A stretch of 64,000 nucleotides of DNA from Micromonospora sp. FIMYZ51 (GTDB lineage: Bacteria > Actinomycetota > Actinomycetes > Mycobacteriales > Micromonosporaceae): positions 1,736,001-1,800,000 of the forward strand of contig NZ_CP134706.1 of assembly GCF_038246755.1 (NCBI RefSeq), read 5' to 3'. The translations under genes were made by a program, and so were the position numbers. The notes below the pieces were generated by a model. The model was not told the DNA's origin. It searched no databases and saw nothing but the letters and a program-made list of their open reading frames with translations. This document shows, piece by piece, positions 29,058 through 39,932 of the stretch. Position 1 is the stretch's first letter; every line of letters starts with the position of its first letter.

Positions 29058-31613
29058 GTGACCACAGCCGAACAAGCCATTGACGTGCTGCTCAGCGACG
29101 GCAGCACGGTCCAGTTGCGACCCATCCGGCCCTCGGACGGGCCGGCGATCGTGGCCATGCACTCCCGCTTCTCCGAGCGCACCCGCTACCTGCGCTACTT
29201 CTCGCCGTACCCGCGCATTCCCGAGCGGGACCTGCAACGCTTCGTCAACGTCGACCACCGCGACCGGGAGGCGTTCGTGGTGCTGGCCGGCGAGCGGATC
29301 GTCGCTGTCGGCCGGTACGAGCGGCTCGGCCCGGCCGCACCGGACGCCGAGGTGGCCTTCGTGGTCGAGGACGCCTACCAGGGGCGGGGCATCGGGTCGG
29401 TGCTGCTGGAGCACCTCGCCGACGCCGCCCGGCGGGTCGGGATCGTCAACTTCGTCGCCGAGGTGTTGCCGGCCAACGGTGCGATGCTGCGGGTCTTCGC
29501 CGACTTCGGATACCAGATCCAGCGACAGTTCGCCGACGGCGTGGTGCACCTGACCTTCCCGATCGCGCCCACCGAGGCCACCCTGGAGGTGCAGCGCGGG
29601 CGGGAGCACCGCACCGAGGCCCGCTCCATCGCCCGGCTGCTCGCGCCGCGTGGCGTCGCGGTCTACGGTGCCAGCGCCACCGGCCAGGGCGTCGGCGCGG
29701 CGGTGCTCGGGCATCTGCGCGACGGCGGGTTCACCGGTGGGGTGGTGCCGGTGCATCCCACCGCCACCCGGGTGGCCGGGCTGCCCGCGTACCCGTCGGC
29801 GGCCGACGCGGGGCTGCCGGTCGACCTGGCGGTGGTCGCGGTGCCACCGGAGTCCGCGCTCGCGGTGGTCACGGACGCCGCCGCGGCCGGGGTACACGGC
29901 CTGGTCGTCATCTCCGCCGGCTTCGCCGAGGCCGGCGTCGAGGGTGCCGCCGCGCAGCGGGCGCTGGTCCGGGCGGCCCACGCGGCGGGCATGCGGGTGA
30001 TCGGCCCGAACTGCCTGGGGGTGGCCAACACCGACCCGACGGTACGCCTCAACGCCACGCTCGCCCCGCGCCTGCCGGTACCCGGACGGGTCGGCATCTT
30101 CAGCCAGTCTGGCGCGTTCGGCGTGGCGCTGCTGGCCGAGGCCGATCGGCGCGGGCTCGGCCTGTCCAGCTTCGTCTCGGCCGGCAACCGGGCCGACGTC
30201 TCCGGCAACGACCTGTTGCAGTACTGGCAGGACGATCCCGCGACAGACGTGATCATGTTGTACCTGGAGACGTTCGGCAACCCGCGTAAGTTCGCCCGGC
30301 TGGCCCGGCGCATCGGCCGGGACAAGCCGGTGGTGGCCCTGGCCTCGCCGGCCCGCCCACCCGGGGTCGGCGACTCCGTCGGCCCGGACGCGACTGCGGT
30401 GAGTGCGCTGTTCGCCCAGTCCGGCGTGATCCGGGTGGACACCGTCGCCGAACTGCTCGATGTCGGGGTGCTGCTGGCCAACCAGCCGTTGCCGGCCGGA
30501 AACCGGGTGGGCATCGTCGGTAACTCCTCGGCGCTGACCGGCCTGGCGGCGACCGCCTGCGCGGCCCAGGGACTGACCGTTGCCGTGGGCTACCCCCGGG
30601 ACGTCGGGCCGCGCGCCAGTGCGGCCGAGTTCGCCGAGGCGCTGGCCGAGGCCGCCGCCGCCGAGACCGTCGACGCGCTGGTGGCCCTCTTCGCGCCGCC
30701 GCTACCCGGCCAGTTCACCGGCACCGAGGCGGATTTCACCGCCGCCCTGCCCACCGCGCTCGCCGAGGCCAAGCCGGCGGTGGCGACCTTCCTGGTCGGT
30801 CGGGCACCGGCCGGGATGCCCTCCTATCCGAGCGTGGAGGAGGCGGTGCGGGCGCTCGCCCGGGTCACCGCGTACGCCGACTGGCTGCGCCGACCGCCCG
30901 GGGTGCCGCCCGAACTGCCCGATATCGACCGGGCGGCGGCCCAGGCGGCGCTGCGGGTCGACGGGGCCGATCCGCTGGCACTGCTCGGTGCGTACGGTAT
31001 CGAGGTGGTCGCCTCGACTCCGGTCGGCTCGGCCGAGGAGGCCGTCGAGGCGGCGACCCGGTTCGGGTTCCCGGTGGCGTTGAAGGCGGCTGCGGCCGGC
31101 CTGCGGCACCGGCTCGACCTCGGCGCGGTTCGCCTCGACCTGCCCGACGCCGCCGCCGTGCGCCGGACGTACGCGGAACTGGCGGCGGCGTTCGGCACGG
31201 AGGTCCTGGTGCAGCCGATGGTGCCGCCCGGCGTGGCCTGCGTGGTGGAGTTGGTGGAGGATCCGGCGTTCGGCCCGGTGGTCGGATTCGGACTCGGCGG
31301 GGTCGCCACCGAACTGCTCGCCGACCGGGCCTGGCGGGCGGTGCCGTTGACCGACCGCGACGCCGCCGAGCTGGTGGACGCCCCCCGTGCGGCGCCACTG
31401 CTGCGTGGTCATCGCGGCGCCGCCCCGGTCGACCGGCAGGCCCTGGCCGACCTGCTGCTGCGGGTCGGTCGACTCGCCGACGAACAGCCCCGGGTCCGCG
31501 CCCTGACGTTGAACCCGGTGCTCGCCCGGCCGGACGGCCTGTCGGTGCTGCACGCGACCGTCCTGACCGGCTCCGCCGCCCCCCGCCCCGACACCGGCCC
31601 CCGCCGCCTGTGA
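29058..31613 (+). CDS. Protein lysine acetyltransferase: GNAT domain fused to NDP-forming acyl-CoA synthetase-like domains
   Basis: 851 aa. Residues about 15-165 are a GNAT acetyltransferase with acetyl-CoA loop QGRGIGS at 108-114. Then come a CoA-binding domain (GVAVYGASATGQGVG), a succinyl-CoA-ligase-like domain (IFSQSGAFGVALL) and a C-terminal ATP-grasp domain (LGAYGIEVVAS...GFPVALKAAA). The GNAT part is N-terminal, as in Streptomyces-type Pat enzymes and opposite to E. coli PatZ. Such proteins acetylate acetyl-CoA synthetase. The GTG at 29058 follows GGGGGAGGG. Operon with acuC. Repeats begin three bases after the stop. Confidence 0.9.
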   Translation: MTTAEQAIDVLLSDGSTVQLRPIRPSDGPAIVAMHSRFSERTRYLRYFSPYPRIPERDLQRFVNVDHRDREAFVVLAGERIVAVGRYERLGPAAPDAEVAFVVEDAYQGRGIGSVLLEHLADAARRVGIVNFVAEVLPANGAMLRVFADFGYQIQRQFADGVVHLTFPIAPTEATLEVQRGREHRTEARSIARLLAPRGVAVYGASATGQGVGAAVLGHLRDGGFTGGVVPVHPTATRVAGLPAYPSAADAGLPVDLAVVAVPPESALAVVTDAAAAGVHGLVVISAGFAEAGVEGAAAQRALVRAAHAAGMRVIGPNCLGVANTDPTVRLNATLAPRLPVPGRVGIFSQSGAFGVALLAEADRRGLGLSSFVSAGNRADVSGNDLLQYWQDDPATDVIMLYLETFGNPRKFARLARRIGRDKPVVALASPARPPGVGDSVGPDATAVSALFAQSGVIRVDTVAELLDVGVLLANQPLPAGNRVGIVGNSSALTGLAATACAAQGLTVAVGYPRDVGPRASAAEFAEALAEAAAAETVDALVALFAPPLPGQFTGTEADFTAALPTALAEAKPAVATFLVGRAPAGMPSYPSVEEAVRALARVTAYADWLRRPPGVPPELPDIDRAAAQAALRVDGADPLALLGAYGIEVVASTPVGSAEEAVEAATRFGFPVALKAAAAGLRHRLDLGAVRLDLPDAAAVRRTYAELAAAFGTEVLVQPMVPPGVACVVELVEDPAFGPVVGFGLGGVATELLADRAWRAVPLTDRDAAELVDAPRAAPLLRGHRGAAPVDRQALADLLLRVGRLADEQPRVRALTLNPVLARPDGLSVLHATVLTGSAAPRPDTGPRRL

Positions 31614-31615
31614 GC

Positions 31616-31669
31616 AAGGAAGGGCCCCCTTTTAACGCCTCGTGCATAGCAAGGGCCCCCTTTTAACAC
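31616..31669. repeat. Two inverted copies of the GTTAA..GGGGCCC palindromic repeat
   Basis: 31616-31638 and 31648-31669 read, on the minus strand, GTTAAAAGGGGGCCCTTCC- or -TTGCT-ended strings, the same family as at 2074-2126. They lie at the 3' end of the acetyltransferase gene, convergent with the VOC gene, and may act as 3'-end hairpins. Confidence 0.75.
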
Positions 31670-31670
31670 C

Positions 31671-31757
31671 AGCTCGCCCGGTGCCAGCTCGCCCGGTGCC
31701 AGTCCGCTCGGCGCCAGCTCGCCCGGCGCCAGTCCGCTCGGCGCCAGCCGCTCGGGG
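31671..31757. repeat. Six tandem 15-bp units
   Basis: Units alternate between GCCAGCTCGCCCGGT and GCCAGTCCGCTCGGC types. The array runs up to the stop of the VOC-domain gene. No coding support. Confidence 0.85.
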
Positions 31758-31759
31758 TG

Positions 31760-32167
31760 TCAGGGGCGGCTGGAGATCTGCTGCACCGCCCAGCCGTTGC
31801 CGTCCGGGTCCTGGAAGAAGACGAAGCCGACGTTGTCCAGCGGGTCCGGCACCGGGCGGGGATTCTTCCCGACCACCTGGATTTCGCTCACCTCGACGCC
31901 TCGTTCGAGCAGCTCGGCGCGGGCCTTGTGCAGGTCCGGCACGACGAGTTGGAGACCCTTCAACGAACCCGGCGGCATGTCTGGCACCGCGTGCTTGCCG
32001 ATCACGATCGAGCAGCCCGAGCCGGGCGGGGTCAACTGCACGATTCGTACGTCGTCGTTGATTTTCGTGTCATGGTCGACGACGAAGCCGAGCTGGTCGG
32101 CGTAGAACGCCTTGGCCCGGTCCAGGTCCGAGACGGGTACGACCACCACTTCCAGGGTCCAGTTCAT
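31760..32167 (-). CDS. VOC (glyoxalase/bleomycin-resistance fold) protein, 135 aa
   Basis: Starts MNWTLEVVVVPVSDLDRAKAFYADQLGF, the usual first beta-alpha unit, and ends FVFFQDPDGNGWAVQQI with the metal-site Glu/Gln region. The substrate cannot be told from sequence. Its ATG overlaps the SRPBCC stop (ATGA) and is preceded by GAGGGAGC. Third gene of an ArsR-SRPBCC-VOC operon, a common arrangement. Confidence 0.88.
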   Translation of the reverse strand: MNWTLEVVVVPVSDLDRAKAFYADQLGFVVDHDTKINDDVRIVQLTPPGSGCSIVIGKHAVPDMPPGSLKGLQLVVPDLHKARAELLERGVEVSEIQVVGKNPRPVPDPLDNVGFVFFQDPDGNGWAVQQISSRP

Positions 32168-32655
32168 GATGCTCCCTCTGATGTCGTCGCCAGCAGGTCG
32201 GCGAGTCGGGTGTAGCTCTCGGTGACGCCGCGGGTCATCGGGTACCGCAGTGCGGTGGCGCGTCCCTCCGGCGTGGCGAACCGCAGCGTGGTGGTGACGG
32301 TGGTCCGCCCGGCCAGCTCGGTGAAGTCGTGGCGGACCAGGGTCTGTCCCGGGTAGGACTGCTGCTCGAAGCGCTCGGTCTGCACAAGCCGGCGTGGCGG
32401 GTCGACTTCCCGGTAGACACCACTCTGGACCATCCGCTCCCCGCCGGGCCCCTGCGACACGAACCGCCAGCGCCCGCCCACCCGCAGGTCCACCTCGCAT
32501 TCGACCAGCCGCCAGCCGCGTGCGCCGTACCACCGCATCAGCAGGTCGGGGCGGGTGAAGGCGGAGAAGACCAGGCGCGCCGGGGCGTCGAACATCCGGC
32601 TCAGCACGATCTCCCGGTCGCCGGGCGTGGCGACCACGAGGTGATCGTCGATCAC
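32164..32655 (-). CDS. SRPBCC (AHSA1-like) domain protein, 163 aa
   Basis: Helix-grip fold: REIVLSRMFDAPARLVFSAFTRPDLLMRWYG and a C-terminal GVTESYTRLADLL helix. Binds a hydrophobic ligand in related proteins; function here unknown. Its GTG overlaps the ArsR stop (GTGA), and its own stop overlaps the VOC start. Second gene of the operon. Confidence 0.88.
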   Translation of the reverse strand: MIDDHLVVATPGDREIVLSRMFDAPARLVFSAFTRPDLLMRWYGARGWRLVECEVDLRVGGRWRFVSQGPGGERMVQSGVYREVDPPRRLVQTERFEQQSYPGQTLVRHDFTELAGRTTVTTTLRFATPEGRATALRYPMTRGVTESYTRLADLLATTSEGAS

Positions 32656-33005
32656 GGCGCCTCGCCGTTGCGGTCGGCGTTCTCCATCGCGTGCAGTTCG
32701 TCGAGCAGGGCGTCGAGGCGTTGGTAGCGCTCCGCCCAGTGGTCCCGGTACGCCGCCAGCCAGGCGGTGGCCTCCCGTAGCGGATCCGCCTCCAGCCGGC
32801 AGGGGCGGCGCTGCGCCACCCGACTGCGGCTGATGAGACCGGCCCGCTCCAGCACCCGCAGGTGCTTGGAGATCGCCGGTTGGCTCATCGCGAAGGGCGC
32901 GGCGAGTTCGGTGACGGTCGCGTCGCCGGTCGCCAGCCGGGCGAGAATCGCCCGCCGGGTCGGGTCGGCCAACGCCGCGAAGGTGGCGTCCAGATCGCTG
33001 TGCAC
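32652..33005 (-). CDS. ArsR-family transcriptional regulator
   Basis: About 117 aa from the GTG at 33005: LDATFAALADPTRRAILARLATGDATVTELAAPFAMSQPAISKHLRVLERAGLI is a classic winged HTH. No obvious metal-binding cysteine pair, so it probably belongs to the non-metal subgroup paired with SRPBCC proteins. The GTG lies two or three bases after a strong TATATA -10, suggesting a leaderless transcript. The open frame to 33083 runs through the promoter and is not used. Probably autoregulated through the inverted repeat at 33018. Confidence 0.88.
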   Translation of the reverse strand: MHSDLDATFAALADPTRRAILARLATGDATVTELAAPFAMSQPAISKHLRVLERAGLISRSRVAQRRPCRLEADPLREATAWLAAYRDHWAERYQRLDALLDELHAMENADRNGEAP

Positions 33006-33006
33006 T

Positions 33007-33041
33007 GTATATAACCCCTTGGTTTGATAACCAAGAGGTTT
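33007..33041 (-). promoter_or_regulatory. ArsR operon promoter with inverted repeat
   Basis: Minus strand: CTTGGT as -35 and TATATA (about 33008-33013) as -10, spacer 16. CTTGGTT-TGAT-AACCAAG (33018-33035) is a perfect 7-bp inverted repeat covering the -35 and spacer, well placed for repression. Confidence 0.6.
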
Positions 33042-33083
33042 GTATCGGATCTGCCCGGTCCTAGTCAAGCAGCGAACGAACAA

Positions 33084-33114
33084 CGTCGGCCCCGGCGAAC
33101 CGCCGGGGCCGACG
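33084..33114 (-). terminator. Terminator of the sigB-like gene
   Basis: A perfect 14-bp stem (CGTCGGCCCCGGCG) with a 3-base loop, followed on the minus strand by TTGTTCGTT. It starts 16 bases past the stop at 33130. Confidence 0.85.
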
Positions 33115-33129
33115 TGGTGCCGCCCAACT

Positions 33130-34140
<1,011 letters not shown>

Positions 34141-34395
34141 CTCTGTCTCCCCGTTCCACGTCCGTGCCGTGTTGCTTCGGCGAAGTTCCGCCGGTGACAC
34201 ACAGCTTGGCGGGTGGGGCGTAAAACGGGAGTGAGGCGATCGGAGACCCGACAGCGGGACACGACCGTCGGTCCGACCGGTTCGGCCGTTCGGCCGGACG
34301 AGCTTGTCGATGCCGGTTACCGTGCCAGCGGTCGGCGGATGCCGGCATGGCCAAGCCCCGAGCGGGCGCAACGGTATTCAAGCGACGGAGGCGAC

Positions 34396-35184
34396 GTGGT
34401 CTTCAAGCGGCTCATGCAGGCGATGGGGGTCGGTGGCCCGTCCGTGGAGACGGTGTTGGCGAACCCGAACTGCCGCCCGGGCGGGCAGTTGACGGGCACC
34501 ATCGCGGTGACCGGCGGCGACCACACGGTGGACATCTCGTACGTGGCGCTCGGCCTGCTCACCCGGGTCGAGGTGGAGAGCGGCGACAACGAGTACACGA
34601 CCAACCAGGATTTCCACCAGCAGCGGGTGACCGGGGCGTTCCAGCTGGCCGCCGGGCAGCGGTACGACATCCCGTTCCGCTTCGACGTGCCCTGGGAAAC
34701 CCCGCTCACCGAGCTGTACGGGCAGCACCTGCACGGCATGACGATGGGACTGCGTACGGAGTTGGAGGTGGCCCGTTCGGTCGACTCCGGCGACCTGGAC
34801 CCGATCGCGGTGCATCCGCTGCCGGCCCAGGAACGCCTGTTGGAGGCGCTGCTGCGGCTCGGCTTCCGGTTCGCCCGGGCGGACGTCGAGCGGGGGCACA
34901 TCTACGGCGTGCACCAGACCCTGCCGTTCTATCAGGAGATCGAGTTCTATCCGGCACCGCAGTACGCCGGCGCGATGAAACAGCTGGAGGTCACCTTCGT
35001 CGCCGGCCCGCGGCAGCTGGAGGTGGTGTTGGAGCTGGACAAGCGCGGCGGCCTGTTCACCGAGGGCCGCGACGTCTTCGGCCGCTTCACCGTCGACCAC
35101 GCGACGGTCGACCAGGTCGACTGGGCCGCCCAGCTCGACGGCTGGCTGCGCCAGTCCCTTAGCCGTCGCGGCCTGTTCGGCTGA
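34396..35184 (+). CDS. Sporulation-control protein Spo0M family (arrestin-like)
   Basis: 262 aa, starting VVFKRLMQAMGVGGPSVETVL with PGGQLTGTIAVTGG and QRYDIPFRFDVPWETPL, as in Spo0M proteins, which influence sporulation and possibly cell division. Cytosolic arrestin-like beta sandwich; no signal peptide. The GTG at 34396 follows GGAGGCGAC. Divergent from the sigB-like gene, with 255 bases between that hold no other gene. Confidence 0.88.
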   Translation: MVFKRLMQAMGVGGPSVETVLANPNCRPGGQLTGTIAVTGGDHTVDISYVALGLLTRVEVESGDNEYTTNQDFHQQRVTGAFQLAAGQRYDIPFRFDVPWETPLTELYGQHLHGMTMGLRTELEVARSVDSGDLDPIAVHPLPAQERLLEALLRLGFRFARADVERGHIYGVHQTLPFYQEIEFYPAPQYAGAMKQLEVTFVAGPRQLEVVLELDKRGGLFTEGRDVFGRFTVDHATVDQVDWAAQLDGWLRQSLSRRGLFG

Positions 35185-35229
35185 CCCGCGCTGCCCCCGT
35201 CGACCACGAAGTCGCGGCGAGCGGGGCCG

Positions 35230-35652
35230 TCAGAGGTCGAGCAGAAGGGTGCGCGGGCCGACGTTGACGCTCTCCACCAGCATATGGGCGCGGAACCGGC
35301 CGGTCTCGACCTTCGCGCCGCGCTGACGCAGCTCCGCGACCACCGCCTCGACAAGCGGTTCGGCCACCTCGGCCGGGGCGGCCGCGGTCCAGGTGGGGCG
35401 GCGTCCCTTGCGGGCGTCGCCGTAGAGGGTGAACTGGCTGACGACGAGGATCGGTGCGCCCACCTCGGCCGCCGATCGCTCGTCGTCCAGGATCCGCAGC
35501 TCGTGCACCTTGCGGGCCATCGTCCGGGCGGTCTGCGCGGTGTCGCTGTGGGTCACCCCGAGCAGCACCAGCAGCCCGTCGGAGATCGCGCCGACCACTT
35601 CGCCGTCGACCGTGACACTGGCCCGCCCCACGGTCTGCACCACCGCCCGCAT
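35230..35652 (-). CDS. dtd: D-aminoacyl-tRNA deacylase
   Basis: Removes D-amino acids from mischarged tRNA. 140 aa; both active-site motifs are present: SQFTLYGD (family SQFTL) and the C-terminal NVGP (family NxGP cross-subunit Gly-Pro). [18 protein letters not shown] is the expected start. Its ATG shares the A of the preceding TGA (TGATG), the stop of a 25-codon mini-ORF that links it to the methyltransferase gene. Confidence 0.95.
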   Translation of the reverse strand: MRAVVQTVGRASVTVDGEVVGAISDGLLVLLGVTHSDTAQTARTMARKVHELRILDDERSAAEVGAPILVVSQFTLYGDARKGRRPTWTAAAPAEVAEPLVEAVVAELRQRGAKVETGRFRAHMLVESVNVGPRTLLLDL

Positions 35653-35729
35653 CAGGCCACCACCGTCGTCATCAGACTCACCACCGTCGTCAGGCGCACT
35701 GTCGTCAGCAGGATTCCCGCCGCCCGCAT
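35652..35729 (-). CDS. 25-codon mini-ORF bridging methyltransferase and dtd
   Basis: Its ATG shares bases with the methyltransferase TGA, and its TGA shares bases with the dtd ATG (TGATG at both ends). It starts [13 protein letters not shown]; the first 14 bases around its start, GCCTGATGCGGGCGG, are repeated exactly at the dtd start. The interior holds CTGACGACGGTGGTG-like repeats. It looks like an expansion of a former direct stop-start overlap. Whether the hydrophobic peptide matters is unknown. Confidence 0.45.
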   Translation of the reverse strand: MRAAGILLTTVRLTTVVSLMTTVVA

Positions 35730-37213
35730 CAGGCCGTCACCGGCTCGACGAGGCCGCGCTCGACCAGGTGCGCCACGATCGGGCCGGCGGCCTCGGCCAG
35801 TTCGTCGACGGCCACGTCGTGCGCGACCGCGAGCAGCGCGAGCTGGTCACGCAGCGGCAGGCGGCCGTCGGCTCCGCCGACCAGCGCCAGCACCAGCGGG
35901 TCGACCTCCTCGGTCCATCGCAGACCGTGCGGCATGGTGAGGACCTGGCGGTCCACCCCCCACCCGTCGTCACCCATCGTCGCCTCCTGGTGCAGCCGGA
36001 GCCCGTCGGCGGCGCGGTAACGGGCGTCCAGCAGCCCGTCGGTGCCCTGCGTGCGCAACCAGTCCTGCCGGTCGAACCAGGCGGCGATCCGGTCGCCCAT
36101 CGGTGCCTGCACCCGCTGGCGCAGGTCCTCCACCCGCAGCACCGGGTCGGCATGGCCACCTCGGCGCAGCGAGACGATGCCGAAGCCGATCGCCTCCACC
36201 TTGTGCGCGTCGAACCAGTCCAGCCAGTCGGCCATCCGCTGCGGGTCGGCCGCCTCGCCGACGTCGGTCAGCCACAGGTTGACGTACGCCATCGGGTCGG
36301 CCACCTCGCGCTGGATCACCCAGGCGTCCAGGCCGGTGCCGGCGAACCAGCCGGCCACCCGCTCGCCCCAGTCCTCGCCGGTGATGTGCACCCAGTTGGC
36401 GAGGTACTGCATGGTGCCGCCCTCGGTGAGCAGTCCCGGCGCGGCGGCGGCCAGTTCGGCGCCGATCGCGTCGCCGACCCGGCCGGAGTCGCGGTAGACG
36501 TGGGTGGTGGTGCCGGGCCCGACCACGAAGGGCGGGTTGCTCACCACCAGGTCGAAACGGCGGCCGGCGACCGGCGTGACCAGGTCGCCGTGCAACAACT
36601 CCCAGTCCTGGCCGTTGAGCGCGGCGGTGGTGGCGGCGAACCGTAACGCCCGTCGCGAGACGTCGGTGGCGGTGACCCGCCGCGCGTGGGTGCTCAGGTG
36701 CAGCGCCTGTACGCCCGATCCGGTGCCGAGGTCGAGGGCGCTGTCCACGGGCCGGCGGACGGCGGCACCGATCATGGTCTGGGTCGCCCCGCCGATGCCC
36801 AGCACGTGCTCGGCGTGCAGTGGGCGCCCAGGGCGGGCGCTCGCCGGCACGTCCGCGAGCACCCACCAGTCGTCGCCGTACGGCTCCAGGTCCAGCCCCA
36901 TCCGCAGCCCGTCGCCGTGCCGCTCGACAAGTCCCGCCGCGAGCGCGTCGGCAATCGACAGCGGTGCCAGTGCGGCGGCCACGGCCGCCTCCGGCTCGGT
37001 CTGCTCGCAGATGAACACCCGGATCAGAGTGGCGAGCGGGTCACCGTCGGTGGTGGCCCGCAGCGCGGCCCGGAAGTCGTTGCGGGCCACCCCGCCGGTG
37101 GCCTGCGAGCCGAGCCGGGCGGCGATGCCGTTCGCGGTGAAGTTCGCCCTGACCAGCGCGGTTCGCAGCGCGTCGACGCCGGCCGGCGGGAGCAGCATGT
37201 CGTGTCCGTCCAC
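35729..37213 (-). CDS. Class I SAM-dependent methyltransferase with NPPF motif, 494 aa
   Basis: An N-terminal unknown domain of about 150 residues precedes a Rossmann methyltransferase: [13 protein letters not shown] (SAM loop), ATDVSRRAL, then [12 protein letters not shown], the motif of N-methyltransferases acting on RNA, DNA or protein Gln/Asn. A C-terminal helical domain of about 150 residues follows. The target is unknown; an RlmG- or PrmC-like role is possible. The GTG at 37213 gives [10 protein letters not shown]; an ATG five codons later is an alternative. Followed by the mini-ORF and dtd. Confidence 0.82.
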   Translation of the reverse strand: MDGHDMLLPPAGVDALRTALVRANFTANGIAARLGSQATGGVARNDFRAALRATTDGDPLATLIRVFICEQTEPEAAVAAALAPLSIADALAAGLVERHGDGLRMGLDLEPYGDDWWVLADVPASARPGRPLHAEHVLGIGGATQTMIGAAVRRPVDSALDLGTGSGVQALHLSTHARRVTATDVSRRALRFAATTAALNGQDWELLHGDLVTPVAGRRFDLVVSNPPFVVGPGTTTHVYRDSGRVGDAIGAELAAAAPGLLTEGGTMQYLANWVHITGEDWGERVAGWFAGTGLDAWVIQREVADPMAYVNLWLTDVGEAADPQRMADWLDWFDAHKVEAIGFGIVSLRRGGHADPVLRVEDLRQRVQAPMGDRIAAWFDRQDWLRTQGTDGLLDARYRAADGLRLHQEATMGDDGWGVDRQVLTMPHGLRWTEEVDPLVLALVGGADGRLPLRDQLALLAVAHDVAVDELAEAAGPIVAHLVERGLVEPVTA

Positions 37214-37392
37214 GCCGCAATCCTGCCTGGTCGCGCTGGTTACGGCGCGTCGACCCGTTACATTCACAAAGTATTGACACCAATCTCTGTCATATTTGTC
37301 GATCAAGGGCTAGCATCTCATCCAACTCAGTCGATGGTGTGAGCCGGCCGGCCAGAAGCCCGGCAGGTCACGCCTGCAAAAGGAGGCAGACG

Positions 37393-38613
<1,221 letters not shown>

Positions 38614-38644
38614 CCCCGACTGGTCACTGGCCCTGATGTGAAAC

Positions 38645-38680
38645 CGGCCCGGCGGACGGCTCGACCGACCCGCCGGGCCG
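38645..38680. terminator. Hairpin after the S8 protease
   Basis: CGGCCCGGCGG and CCGCCGGGCCG, perfect 11-bp arms with a 14-base loop, 31 bases after the stop; no U-run. It may serve both this gene and the convergent HipA-like gene. Confidence 0.7.
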
Positions 38681-38729
38681 CTTCACGTCGCCAGCCGCGT
38701 CGAGGAGCCCTGACGGCCCCTTGGGTTGT

Positions 38730-39931
38730 TCAGCCTGCGGCCTTGCACAGCGGCAGCACCGAGAGCCGGTGGGAGTAGTGGTCCGCGAGTGTGCCGAATC
38801 GCGCCTTGGCCTCGACCCCTGCCTCCGAAGTCCAGGCGTTCCGCAGCCGTTGGACTGTCTCGTCAGCTATATGGGCGGTCTGCTCGGGATTTGCCCCCGC
38901 ATTCTCTGCCAGACGCCGTAGATGATCAAAATTGATCGCCGAAGGCATGGTCTCGCCGCCCAACCTCAGCGCCAGCGGTGTGTACCGGTAACGATCGTAG
39001 ACAGTCAGAGAGTGGAATCGTAGACAGGCGCCAGGCGCGGCGTGCGCCCATCCGGATAGATGATCGCCCAGTTCTTTAGGTGGGCATCGGTGTTGCCAAC
39101 CACGATCATGGCAACCAGGCGACGGATGAAGTCGTGGTAGCCGTCCTCTCCGGTCAACTGCCGGATCGCTGTGGCAAGGCTGTCGTAGCTGACGCCTGAT
39201 TCGCTGTACTTGTACCTTGGCTCGACGTCCGCTACCTGGGCGAAGTCCTCGACGTGGACCCGCCCGTCAATCGTGCGGTCGAAGCGGCGAATGGCATAGA
39301 CAAGATCGACAGGATCGACCATACCGTCTGGCAGCCCTTTCACCCCCTCGGCAGGGCTGAGGGCTATCTCCGGTACCGAGAACCCTGCATCCGCCAGCCA
39401 ACGCATGGTGAGGTACTCGTTGAGAGGCAGGTCCCGCAGACTCCGATCGGGAAGCTTGACGATCCACCAGCCGCCGAGGCCGCTCGCGGGGATCGCGAGC
39501 CGTGCCGCAGAGATCGAGTACTTGAGCTGGACGCCGGCAAGAGAATGCCGCAGGGGGTGCGCCGCGTCGTCCACCTGTGCTGACAGGAAGTCGTCCGTGG
39601 GCTCGTCATCAGCATGGACTGTGACAGCGCCTGGTAGGTTGCTGCCGAGCCGCAGCAGCAGCGTGAAGTCCCCGATGTTGCCGCCACCCATCTCGCGCAG
39701 GATCTGCCGACGGAGTGCTCCCTCGGGTAGCAGGTTGCTGAACCAAGCGGGTAGGCCGACCCGAGCCCGGCGGACGAGCGCGGGGTCGTCCTCGAAAATC
39801 TGGCCGAGGACGCGGTGCTCAGGGGAGGCGAGATCATCCCCGTAGGTGAACTCGGATCCGCCCTGCCGAAACCGCAACTGCCCGACATGTCGTCCGTGCA
39901 GACGGACCTCGGCGACGGTGTGAGCTGCCAT
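38730..39931 (-). pseudogene. HipA-like serine/threonine kinase, frameshifted near the C-terminus
   Basis: HipA-type kinases phosphorylate targets such as tRNA synthetases. The first 308 codons (39931-39005) carry the N-terminal domain (VRLHGRHVGQLRF, ARVGLPAWFSNLLPEG) and kinase core: GVQLKYSIS loop, catalytic GNTDAHLKNW and PVYD metal motif. The frame then ends. One extra T in the TT run at 39016-39017 would continue as DFHSLTVYDRYRYTPLALRLGGE through to the stop at 38730, giving 400 aa. The last 77 codons alone also form an ORF from 38963. There is no HipB antitoxin beside it; its partner is the DUF262 gene one base upstream. GC is lower than in neighbours. Confidence 0.8.
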
Positions 39932-39932
39932 C

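Noticed and set aside
38730..38963. Independent 77-codon gene
   Set aside because: It continues the HipA C-terminus once one base is restored, so it is the tail of the broken kinase gene.
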